Shown: positions 6,838 to 12,781 of the stretch, in pieces
Layout: each line of letters opens with the position of its first letter
How positions within the stretch are numbered: position 1 is the stretch's first letter
From: Rickettsiales bacterium
GTDB taxonomy: Bacteria; Pseudomonadota; Alphaproteobacteria; Rickettsiales; UBA1997
Assembly (NCBI GenBank): GCA_031289855.1
Contig: JAITOR010000003.1
Span: forward strand, 1 to 12,811
Reading direction: 5' to 3'
Length of the DNA stretch: 12,811 nucleotides
Position numbers and translations under genes: made by a program
The notes under the pieces: model-generated
The model's input: the letters and a program-made list of their open reading frames with translations, nothing else
Database searches by the model: none
What the model was told of the DNA's origin: nothing

Positions 6838-8337
6838 TCACTCTCCAAGTTTCCTATATCTCATGGCCTCTAATAAATGCACTCTTTCAATATTTTCGCT
6901 CCCATTCATATCAGCAATTGTTCTTGAAACTTTTAGTATTTTAGAATAGGCTCTGATTGATAATTTATATAAATTCATTGCTTTTTGCACTATACTTTCA
7001 CAATCTTTGTTTAATTTGGCGTATTTATCTAACATAGCATTTGTCATGATTGCATTTGTAATTTTAGTGGTTCCATATCTTTCAAGTTGTATATTTCTTG
7101 TTTTAACAACTCTTGCCTTAACAATTTCACTGGCTTCACCTTTTACAATTTCTTTGTTAAATATATCGATTTTTGGCACATCAACATTCATGTCAATTCT
7201 ATCCAATAATGGACCTGAAATTTTTGCTTGATAATCAATCGCACATTGTGGTGCCTTACCGCATGTTTTACCTGTGCTTCCTAAATTTCCACACCTGCAA
7301 GGATTCATGGCACCAACAAATTGAAATTGAGCGGGAAAAGTTACACTGGAATGTGCTCTTGCAATTGTTATTTTTCCATCTTCCAATGGTTGTCGCAAGG
7401 AATCTAATACTTGTCGTTGAAATTCTGGTAATTCATCTAAAAATAAAACTCCTCTATGGGAAAGTGAAATTTGACCTGGTTTTGGCTTTGTTCCGCCCCC
7501 AACCATAGCAGGTACTGAAAGTGAATGATGCGGGTCCTTAAATGGTCTGTGAGTTATTAATTCTCCATTCTTTGTGAGTCCAGCAATACTGCTTAACATA
7601 TTGATTTCCAATATTTCCTCCAAAGATAGGTCAGGTAATATACCAGATAATCGTTTTGCTAACATTGATTTTCCTGTTCCAGGCGGCCCTATGAAAAGTA
7701 TATTATGACCACCACTTGCAGCAATTTCTAATGCTCGTTTTGGCATTTCTTGTCCTATAACATCGAGTAAATCCGGATAATTTGGACAAGGAAGTTCCTT
7801 TTTAAATTGTGGTCTACTTATAATTTGCATACCCTTTAAATGATTGATTAACGATAAGAGATTATTTGCGGCAACAATTTCCACACTTTCCCCCAACCAT
7901 AAGGCTTCCGCTCCATCTTCTTCGGGACAAATTATACCAAGACCCTTATCAATTGCTCTTGAAGTTGCTGGTAAAATACCATTTACATGGTTAATTTTCC
8001 CATCCAACGATAATTCACCCAATACAACATAATCATTCAAACAATCCTGTGGTAAAATTCCCATTTCAATAAGAATCCCAAGTGCAATTGGAAGATCTAA
8101 AAAACTACCCTCTTTTTCAATATCAGCGGGGGTAAGATTTATCGTAATTCGTTTGGGAGGAATGGCAAGATTTAAAGACAAAATTGCATTTCGTACCCGT
8201 TCCTTTGATTCATTGACTGCTTTATCGGGCAATCCCACAATAGTAAAAACTGACATTCCATTTGAAATATTAGATTCAACCACAACATCTATTGGTTCTA
8301 CTCCTGAAAAAACAAAAGTTTTTATTTTCGCTACCAT
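6838..8337 (-). CDS. comM: YifB/ComM-family Mg-chelatase-like AAA+ ATPase
   Basis: A 499-residue protein of full family length. Residues 1-170 form the N-terminal ChlI/Lon-protease-like domain (TFVFSGVEPIDVVVE, FTIVGLPDKAVNESKERVR, LTPADIEKEGSFLDLPIAL, VVLGELSLDG). The AAA+ module has Walker A GPPGTGKS at 217-224 and Walker B GVLFLDELPEF at 296-306 with Asp301 and Glu302. A cysteine cluster (Cys347, Cys349, Cys359, Cys365) sits in the MNPCRCG region typical of the family. The C-terminal Mg-chelatase lid ends YRKLGE. ComM is a DNA helicase that promotes branch migration in natural transformation in competent bacteria, but the family is widespread in species not known to be competent. There is no Shine-Dalgarno at the ATG and only a weak promoter candidate in the 66-bp gap, so it may be read through from the solute-binding-protein gene. 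Confidence 0.95.
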   Translation of the reverse strand: MVAKIKTFVFSGVEPIDVVVESNISNGMSVFTIVGLPDKAVNESKERVRNAILSLNLAIPPKRITINLTPADIEKEGSFLDLPIALGILIEMGILPQDCLNDYVVLGELSLDGKINHVNGILPATSRAIDKGLGIICPEEDGAEALWLGESVEIVAANNLLSLINHLKGMQIISRPQFKKELPCPNYPDLLDVIGQEMPKRALEIAASGGHNILFIGPPGTGKSMLAKRLSGILPDLSLEEILEINMLSSIAGLTKNGELITHRPFKDPHHSLSVPAMVGGGTKPKPGQISLSHRGVLFLDELPEFQRQVLDSLRQPLEDGKITIARAHSSVTFPAQFQFVGAMNPCRCGNLGSTGKTCGKAPQCAIDYQAKISGPLLDRIDMNVDVPKIDIFNKEIVKGEASEIVKARVVKTRNIQLERYGTTKITNAIMTNAMLDKYAKLNKDCESIVQKAMNLYKLSIRAYSKILKVSRTIADMNGSENIERVHLLEAMRYRKLGE

Positions 8338-8403
8338 TTTTTTAGAGTATTGTGTTAAAAAATAAAAAGCAAGTAAAAAGTCAAATCCACTTAATATTTA
8401 CAC

Positions 8404-9123
8404 CTAAATATCTCCATACCATTTTTTATATACATTCACATACACGCCATTTTTTTTGATTTTTCGTAATCCAGTGTTCATTTTTTTCAACAATTCCGCA
8501 TTTGCTCCCTTTTTAACTCCGTAACAAGCAGATTTTTTTGGTGCCACTTCCCCTACCCCTTTAATTGTTTTCTTTTTTTGCCTTGCATTATATTCTTTAA
8601 TATCAATCTCAGCCATTACAATTGCATCAACTTTATCAAACAACAAAGCATTTATAATTGTATCAACTGAAAATTCTAAAACATTATTATCAAAACCCAA
8701 CTCTTTCACATAATCTGCCTGCATAGATCCAAACATAACACCGATTTTTTTATCCTTCAAATCATTAAAATTATTTATGTTATTGTTATTATTTTTAACT
8801 GCAATTTGTGTACCAGTTTCAAGATAAGAATTTCCAAAATCAATTTTTTTTGCTCTTTCATCAGTTTTTAACATTCCAGAAAAAATAACATCAATATTTC
8901 CCAATTCCAATGCTGGAATTAATGCTTCAAAATTCATTTGCACGAATTCATAATCGATGTCTTCAATTTTTGCAATCGCCTCCATTAAATTTATATCAAA
9001 TCCATCAATTTCACCATCTTCATTTATAAAAGTATTGGGAATTGAAGTTGGAACAATCCCAACTCTCACTTTTGCATATACAAAACTAACCATTAAGTAG
9101 CAAAATAAAAATTTTTTTAACAT
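8404..9123 (-). CDS. Amino-acid-type ABC transporter solute-binding protein (family 3)
   Basis: Periplasmic solute-binding protein of 239 residues, at the short end for the family. The signal peptide is MLKKFLFCYLMVSFVYA, with cleavage before KVRV. The mature protein opens with VRVGIVPTSIPNTFINEDGEIDGFDINLMEAIA, a typical SBP family 3 start, given here as two joined motifs (VRVGIVPTSIP and GEIDGFDINLMEAIA). Then come MNFEALIPALELGNIDVIFSG, TDERAKKIDF (family: T.eR...v.Fs.pY), LKDKKIGVMFGS and VDAIVMAE. The ending VYVNVYKKWYGDI is also typical. An Asn-rich insert (five Asn in a row after VK, then INNFND) precedes the LKDKKI segment. No permease or ATPase gene is present in the window, so the partner transporter must lie elsewhere. 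The start has no ribosome site, and the predicted transcript start falls on the ATG. Confidence 0.87.
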   Translation of the reverse strand: MLKKFLFCYLMVSFVYAKVRVGIVPTSIPNTFINEDGEIDGFDINLMEAIAKIEDIDYEFVQMNFEALIPALELGNIDVIFSGMLKTDERAKKIDFGNSYLETGTQIAVKNNNNNINNFNDLKDKKIGVMFGSMQADYVKELGFDNNVLEFSVDTIINALLFDKVDAIVMAEIDIKEYNARQKKKTIKGVGEVAPKKSACYGVKKGANAELLKKMNTGLRKIKKNGVYVNVYKKWYGDI

Positions 9124-9129
9124 AATTAA

Positions 9130-9158
9130 AATATATTGTATTTTTAAAAAAAAAGCAA
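9130..9158 (-). promoter_or_regulatory. Leaderless promoter candidate for the solute-binding protein
   Basis: On the minus strand TTGCTT (9158-9153), a 17-bp spacer and TATATT (9135-9130) are followed by only 6 nt before the ATG. The predicted start coincides with the first base of the coding sequence. It is interlocked with the promoter of the opposite gene. Confidence 0.5.
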
Positions 9159-9164
9159 TATAAA
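9136..9164 (+). promoter_or_regulatory. Leaderless promoter candidate for the P-loop ATPase gene
   Basis: TTGTAT (9136-9141), a 17-bp spacer and TATAAA (9159-9164) are followed by 6 nt before the ATG at 9171, so transcription would start on or beside the A of the start codon. No ribosome-binding site is present. Its -35 abuts the -10 of the divergent promoter, and its -10 abuts the divergent -35. Confidence 0.52.
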
Positions 9165-9170
9165 TTATTT

Positions 9171-9884
9171 ATGTATAAAAATATAATTAGTTTAGTTGGT
9201 ATGTCTGGTGTGGGAAAAACTCATTTCGTTTCGACTAAAAACCCATCAAAATTCTTTCATTATTCCGTCGACTTTATAATTGGCAAATATTTTTTAAAAA
9301 CTGATATTTTAACCGATTTAAAAAGCCAAATAAAATCTAATTTTATTTACGAGTTAATACAACAAAATAAATTATTGGTGGATGCAAATATTAACATCAA
9401 AGATTTGTCATTAGTATCTATTTTTCTTGGAAAATTTGGTTCAAAAGAAATGGGTGGATTATCAAAAAATGAATTTCTGAGACGACAAAGATTGTATGCA
9501 GAGGCAGAAAGAGAAGCAACTATGGAAATAAAAAATTTAAGTGAAAAAATTTTTAATTTAGGATATGAATACATTATGAATGATTTAACTGGCAGCATTT
9601 GTGAAATTACAAATGAAAAAATTGAAGATTTTTTAAAACAAACTACGATTAAATATTTACCTGCGAGTCAGGAACATATTGAAATTTTAAAAAAACGAGC
9701 AAAAACAGACCCAAAACCATTGTTATTTAATGAAGAATTTTTTGAAGAAATTGTGGAAAAATTTAAAAAAGAAAAAAATATAAAAAATAATGAAGAAATT
9801 ATACCTGATGAATTTTGCATTTATTCTTTTCCATTATTATTGGAAAATAGAATACCAAAATATGAAAGAATTGCAAAACTTTAA
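9171..9884 (+). CDS. Conserved P-loop NTPase of unknown function
   Basis: A 237-residue soluble protein with an N-terminal beta strand (YKNIISLV) and a Walker A motif GMSGVGKT at 10-17, placing it among kinase-like or AAA-type P-loop proteins. After it come FFHYSVDFIIGKYFL, IFLGKFGSKEMGGLSKNEF, then a charged helix (RRQRLYAEAEREATMEIKNL), MNDLTGSICE, and near the end DPKPLLFNEEF and IPDEFCIYSFP. From memory this matches the layout of a widely conserved proteobacterial 'ATPase' (motifs like YSGDYRIG, LGKLGN..LGG, F.ND..GSICE, KPLYY...F), for which no function is established; it is not a recognised shikimate or adenylate kinase. It stands alone between a divergent promoter and a double hairpin. 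Substrate and role are unknown. Confidence 0.75.
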   Translation: MYKNIISLVGMSGVGKTHFVSTKNPSKFFHYSVDFIIGKYFLKTDILTDLKSQIKSNFIYELIQQNKLLVDANINIKDLSLVSIFLGKFGSKEMGGLSKNEFLRRQRLYAEAEREATMEIKNLSEKIFNLGYEYIMNDLTGSICEITNEKIEDFLKQTTIKYLPASQEHIEILKKRAKTDPKPLLFNEEFFEEIVEKFKKEKNIKNNEEIIPDEFCIYSFPLLLENRIPKYERIAKL

Positions 9885-9902
9885 TGTTCTATGTGGAACA
9901 TT
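9883..9902 (+). terminator. Hairpin after the P-loop ATPase gene
   Basis: The inverted repeat AATGTTC...GAACATT (7-bp stem, 6-nt loop TATGTG) begins within the stop codon and runs into a short T run. It is a plausible but weak intrinsic terminator. Confidence 0.5.
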
Positions 9903-9910
9903 TTAAAGCG

Positions 9911-9928
9911 AGCAAGTAAATACTTGCT
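9911..9928 (+). terminator. Second hairpin between the ATPase gene and rpmE
   Basis: AGCAAGT and ACTTGCT form a 7-bp stem around an AAAT loop, followed by an interrupted T-rich stretch (TTAGATTGTGTTTTT). With the hairpin just upstream it makes a tandem terminator-like arrangement 100 bp before rpmE. Confidence 0.5.
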
Positions 9929-9971
9929 TTAGATTGTGTTTTTCAGTTATATATTTTTAATGCAATATTTT

Positions 9972-10014
9972 TTGACTAATAAAAAAAATATATTAGTATT
10001 GTATTACTTATAAT
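9972..10014 (+). promoter_or_regulatory. rpmE promoter region with a dyad
   Basis: Two readings are possible: TTGACT (9972-9977), 16 bp, TAGTAT (9994-9999); or the perfect -10 TATAAT at 10009-10014 without a good -35. The dyad ACTAATA (9975-9981) / TATTAGT (9991-9997) overlaps the -35 and the first -10 candidate and could be an operator or a chance feature of AT-rich DNA. Confidence 0.42.
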
Positions 10015-10031
10015 TATATTGAGGGAGTAAA

Positions 10032-10262
10032 ATGGCAGTAAAAGAAGTTGGTGCTTTGGACTATCATGAAATAACAGTCCAATTAACAGATGGTAAAAAA
10101 TTTCAAACTAAATCTTGTTGGGGGAAAGTAGGAGATGTTTTAACGTTGGATATCGATCCATCTAATCATCCAGCATGGAGAAAAGACAATCAATCTTTTG
10201 TTAATACAAAAGACGATCAAATAACAAAATTTAACAAGAAGTTTTCTGGATTTAAAATTTAA
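10032..10262 (+). CDS. rpmE: 50S ribosomal protein bL31
   Basis: A 76-residue protein matching bL31: HEITVQLTDGKKFQTKSCWG, VLTLDIDPSNHPAW and the terminal KFNKKFSGF. It binds the central protuberance of the 50S subunit and contributes to the bridge with the 30S head. The zinc-ribbon cysteines of the C+ form are absent: there is a single Cys, in KSCWGK. This is therefore the zinc-independent form usual in Alphaproteobacteria including Rickettsia. The ATG is preceded by GAGGGAG at 10021-10027, a good ribosome site 4-5 nt away. It is a single-gene unit flanked by hairpins: the tandem pair upstream and a shared terminator with the convergent acetyltransferase-fusion gene downstream. Confidence 0.95.
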   Translation: MAVKEVGALDYHEITVQLTDGKKFQTKSCWGKVGDVLTLDIDPSNHPAWRKDNQSFVNTKDDQITKFNKKFSGFKI

Positions 10263-10290
10263 TTAATGTTTCATTAAATATGTATACATA

Positions 10291-10334
10291 ATAAATACAA
10301 AATACACCATTAAATTGGTTATTTTGTGTTTGTA
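10291..10334. terminator. Bidirectional terminator between rpmE and the GNAT fusion gene
   Basis: The core stem is ACAAAATA (10297-10304) with TATTTTGT (10320-10327), extended inward by ACC/GGT across a bulged C and outward by A-T and G-T pairs. The loop is ATTAAATT. It sits in the 87-bp gap between two convergent genes and is A/T-rich on both arms, so it can serve both strands. Confidence 0.6.
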
Positions 10335-10349
10335 TGTTAATAATTGCAT

Positions 10350-11252
10350 TTACTCAAAAAATTCTTCCACCACATCTTCATTTGGATTTGGCACAATCAA
10401 TACACCTTCCACTTTACTCAATGTAGAAAATACTAAATTTTTTTCCTCAATTGTGCATCCATACAAAACTTTTATATCGCACAATTTGTTTTTAAAATCA
10501 ATAGCACAAATCACATGGTCAATATATTTTTTCCCTGCACTTCCCACAAATACATCAATTTGGTCATAATCATCCCAATCGTTATTAAAAAAACCAAAAT
10601 CAACCGGATTTACTATATTCAAACTTTTATTGTATTCCCCTTTTTTACCATCAATTATCAATGTACTTTCTTTCACCAATACATCCAAATAATTCCAAAA
10701 ATTACTTTTATATTCCGTTTGAGTTTTTACATAATACAAATAAACCGATTTTCTATAATTTATTTCAGTCATTTCAATATCTGCATCAACCAATGTATAA
10801 TCTAAATTTTCTGGAATTTTTCTACTTGGAATATTTTCAGCAAGGGCTAAAATAAAAAGTTTATCAAGATTGAGTTTTGTAAAACAATATTCCTCAATTT
10901 TTTTTACACACTTTGTCATTATACCCTTGCCACCCATATCTTTTGAAATCCAATAGGCCAACTCAGCACCCTTTGTGGCCACATCATTATAGGTCATCAA
11001 GGCAATTACACCAACTAATTTTTCTTCATAATAAATACCTAAATCACAACCTTTTTTTCGTTTATTTTTGTAACAAGAGTTTTGTATAAATTTTTTTGAC
11101 TTTTCTAACGACAAATCGGTGGCCCATTCAAACCATTGGATTAAAATGCCGATATTTTTTATCGTTAAGTTAAAAAAAGTTTCCGTCTCCTCCTCCGCCA
11201 ACTGTTTCAAATATATTTTCTCATCCACCACTAATTGTCCATCCACTAACAC
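10350..11252 (-). CDS. GNAT acetyltransferase fused to an inorganic-pyrophosphatase-like domain
   Basis: A protein of about 300 residues with two parts. Residues 10-175 are a RimJ/RimL-type GNAT domain: QWFEWATDLSLEKSKKFIQ, then GIYYEEKLVGVIAL, AELAYWISKDMGGKGIMTK (acetyl-CoA loop) and NIPSRKIPENLDY. Residues 184-290 resemble a small family of soluble inorganic-pyrophosphatase-like proteins: FWNYLDVLVKESTLIIDGKKG, PVDFGF, DYDQIDVFVG, IDHVICAIDF and CDIKVLYGCTIEE. Asp228, Asp230 and Asp233 line up with the D-x-D-x-x-D metal site of family I pyrophosphatases, and Asp259/Lys261 with the later DxK pair; the usual active-site Tyr is Phe219. No ATG is near the front: the start is GTG at 11252 or one of the GTGs at residues 3, 8 or 9, so up to eight residues may be extra. 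It is a single-gene unit. What the fusion acetylates, and whether it hydrolyses pyrophosphate, cannot be told. Confidence 0.78.
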   Translation of the reverse strand: MLVDGQLVVDEKIYLKQLAEEETETFFNLTIKNIGILIQWFEWATDLSLEKSKKFIQNSCYKNKRKKGCDLGIYYEEKLVGVIALMTYNDVATKGAELAYWISKDMGGKGIMTKCVKKIEEYCFTKLNLDKLFILALAENIPSRKIPENLDYTLVDADIEMTEINYRKSVYLYYVKTQTEYKSNFWNYLDVLVKESTLIIDGKKGEYNKSLNIVNPVDFGFFNNDWDDYDQIDVFVGSAGKKYIDHVICAIDFKNKLCDIKVLYGCTIEEKNLVFSTLSKVEGVLIVPNPNEDVVEEFFE

Positions 11253-11449
11253 AAACCTACCGGTTATTGCTAACTAATAATCTTACAATAAGAATATAAG
11301 AAAAAATACAAAAAAGCAAATTATAAATTATTGTGGATTATATTTGTGCATTATGATTAACAAAAACCATAAGGGAAATAATTTGAAAAAAATATAAAAA
11401 TAGAGTATAGACTTATTTAAGTTAGAGATAAGTTGATTTGTGAAAATAA
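11253..11449. other. AT-rich spacer upstream of the GNAT fusion gene, with a decayed gene-start-like segment
   Basis: No coding region is seen. A weak minus-strand promoter (TTGCTT-17-TATTCT) may serve the GNAT fusion gene. Positions 11356-11405 resemble 12439-12487: both have ATTAACAAAA, then a purine-rich ribosome-site-like stretch, then ATTTGAAAAA. In both, a TTG start would yield only four codons or fewer before a stop. They may be remnants of related gene starts upstream of each AG cassette. Confidence 0.4.
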
Positions 11450-11453
11450 TTGA

Positions 11454-11571
<118 letters not shown>

Positions 11572-11604
11572 CAACTAATAACGAATTGGTTTTATTAGAC
11601 GTTG

Positions 11605-11635
11605 AACATTGGTGATGTTTATCAATGTTTTTTTT
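11605..11635 (+). terminator. Terminator/attenuator-like hairpin in the beta-barrel leader
   Basis: AACATTG (11605-11611) pairs with CAATGTT (11623-11629), an 11-nt loop between them and a run of eight T (11628-11635) following at once. A shorter nested pairing (GAT-GTTT-ATC) is possible. It lies after the AG tract and before the gene, so it would either end transcripts from the cassette promoter or act as an attenuator. Confidence 0.6.
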
Positions 11636-11698
11636 GTCCAAATAAAATCGAACGAACGACATTAAAGGATTAGTAGATAATTTTAAGGAGGTTTTTTT

Positions 11699-12322
11699 AT
11701 GAGAAATATATTTGTATGTTTGTCAATAATGTTATTATCAATTAGTGCAACATTTGCATTTGTCGAACTTAAGGATGAGAAAAAGGATGTTTATGATAGA
11801 AAATATAACGATTGGGGGTTTGAATTTGGAGTTGGAATTACGGATGATGTCTACAACTATAAAGAAGAAGTAAGTAATAATAACGGCGATAGTGTAAGAA
11901 TGAATGAAAGCGGTAACTTTTCTAATTTTGGAGGATTTTTGGGGTTTTATTTAAAAAATAATTTATTTTATACAGATGTTTTAATTAGAATCCATCAAGT
12001 TGATGCATATAGTGCTGAATATGGTTTAGCTCATTATACACTACCCGCTTTTATGGTTAAGATTGGTTATGAAATTGAGAAAGACTTAATACCTTTTGTT
12101 AGTGTTTCGTATTCTACTCTTAAAATTGAAAATTGTGATGATTCTAAAGGCACAAATCTTGGATTTGGAGTAAAATATAGAATAATAGGCGGTTTGTTTA
12201 CTAGCGTTTCATATGAGTATTCTACTATTAATGCAAAAGGTCATGATAATTTTTATTATTTAAACAATAAAATTACAACAAATACACATTCATTTGGATT
12301 AGACTTAGGATATATGTTTTAA
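11699..12322 (+). CDS. Small outer-membrane beta-barrel protein
   Basis: A 207-residue protein. The signal peptide is MRNIFVCLSIMLLSISATFA with cleavage after AFA or ATFA near residues 20-21. The mature part alternates polar and hydrophobic residues in strand-like segments: WGFEFGVGI, FGGFLGFYL, FYTDVLIRIHQV, AFMVKIGYEI, LIPFVSVSYSTL, NLGFGVKYRI, LFTSVSYEYSTI and SFGLDLGYMF. About eight strands fit an OmpA/OmpW-size barrel like the small surface antigens of Rickettsiales. The last residue is Phe, the usual BAM recognition signal. A strong AAGGAGG site at 11685-11691 with a spacer of seven T fixes the start. The gene is preceded by the AG cassette and leader hairpin and followed by a long hairpin. 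I cannot name the protein; function could be adhesion, a pore or a structural antigen. Confidence 0.82.
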   Translation: MRNIFVCLSIMLLSISATFAFVELKDEKKDVYDRKYNDWGFEFGVGITDDVYNYKEEVSNNNGDSVRMNESGNFSNFGGFLGFYLKNNLFYTDVLIRIHQVDAYSAEYGLAHYTLPAFMVKIGYEIEKDLIPFVSVSYSTLKIENCDDSKGTNLGFGVKYRIIGGLFTSVSYEYSTINAKGHDNFYYLNNKITTNTHSFGLDLGYMF

Positions 12323-12331
12323 TTCTATCGC

Positions 12332-12367
12332 GACTTAATAAGAATTCTTAAGAATTTTTATTAAGTC
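12332..12367. terminator. 36-bp near-perfect inverted repeat after the beta-barrel gene
   Basis: The segment from GACTTAATAA to TTATTAAGTC is palindromic at 34 of 36 positions around the centre CTTAAG; the single non-matching pair becomes G-U in plus-strand RNA. A T-rich run follows at about 12387-12396. It is a strong terminator candidate 10 bp after the stop codon. Confidence 0.75.
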
Positions 12368-12438
12368 TTATTAAATGATAATTATTTATTTTTTTTATAT
12401 ACTTCCATGATTTATACTTATGATGTATAATAAATAAT

Positions 12439-12524
12439 ATTAACAAAATATAGGAGGATGATTTGAAAAAGACATGAAAGTTATTGTAAAAAATATTGAT
12501 TTATTATTGATTTATTTATTTTGA
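12439..12524 (+). pseudogene. Vestigial gene start with a good ribosome site
   Basis: A perfect TATAAT (12426-12431) and AGGAGG (12452-12457) precede TTGAAAAAG, but the frame stops after four codons. An ATG at 12474 opens only 16 codons. The segment resembles 11356-11405 upstream of the other AG cassette. This is best read as the 5' remnant of a lost gene, or less likely a short leader peptide. Confidence 0.35.
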
Positions 12525-12553
12525 TTAAACCATTGTTTTTATTAAGTAAACAT

Positions 12554-12592
12554 GTTTTATCTTTTTGTTTTATCTTTTTGTTTTATCTTTTT
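12554..12592 (+). repeat. Three tandem copies of a 13-bp T-rich unit
   Basis: GTTTTATCTTTTT occurs three times without change at 12554-12566, 12567-12579 and 12580-12592, directly upstream of the -35 of AG cassette copy 2. A degenerate partial unit (CTTTTTATCTTTT) continues into the cassette. The first cassette has only a single CTTTTATCTTTT at this place. Confidence 0.9.
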
Positions 12593-12597
12593 ATTTG

Positions 12598-12728
<131 letters not shown>

Positions 12729-12757
12729 AGAACTTCTCATCAACGTTTTTTAAAAAA

Positions 12758-12781
12758 GGCAATCCATCTTGCCAATTTTTT
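12758..12781 (+). terminator. Terminator-like hairpin after AG cassette copy 2
   Basis: GGCAA (12758-12762) pairs with TTGCC (12769-12773) around TCCATC, followed by AA and six T; flanking A and T runs can extend the stem past a two-base bulge. It occupies about the same distance from the predicted start as the hairpin of copy 1, though the sequences differ. Confidence 0.5.

Noticed and set aside
8338..8403. Separate promoter for yifB
   Set aside because: The best match (TTGCTT-17-TACTCT) has a poor -10; not strong enough to list as a feature.
10279..10290. 12-bp palindrome TATGTATACATA after rpmE as an operator
   Set aside because: It is downstream of the gene, before the shared terminator, with no promoter close by; short AT palindromes are expected here.
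11602..11673. 23-codon TTG-initiated frame with a CFFC motif across the leader hairpin, a possible leader peptide
   Set aside because: No ribosome site, the T run of the hairpin explains the Phe codons, and there is no ATG; not enough to call a gene.
12474..12524. 16-codon ATG frame after AGGAGG
   Set aside because: The ribosome site is 16 nt away, too far, and the composition is ordinary AT-rich; treated as part of a vestigial gene start.
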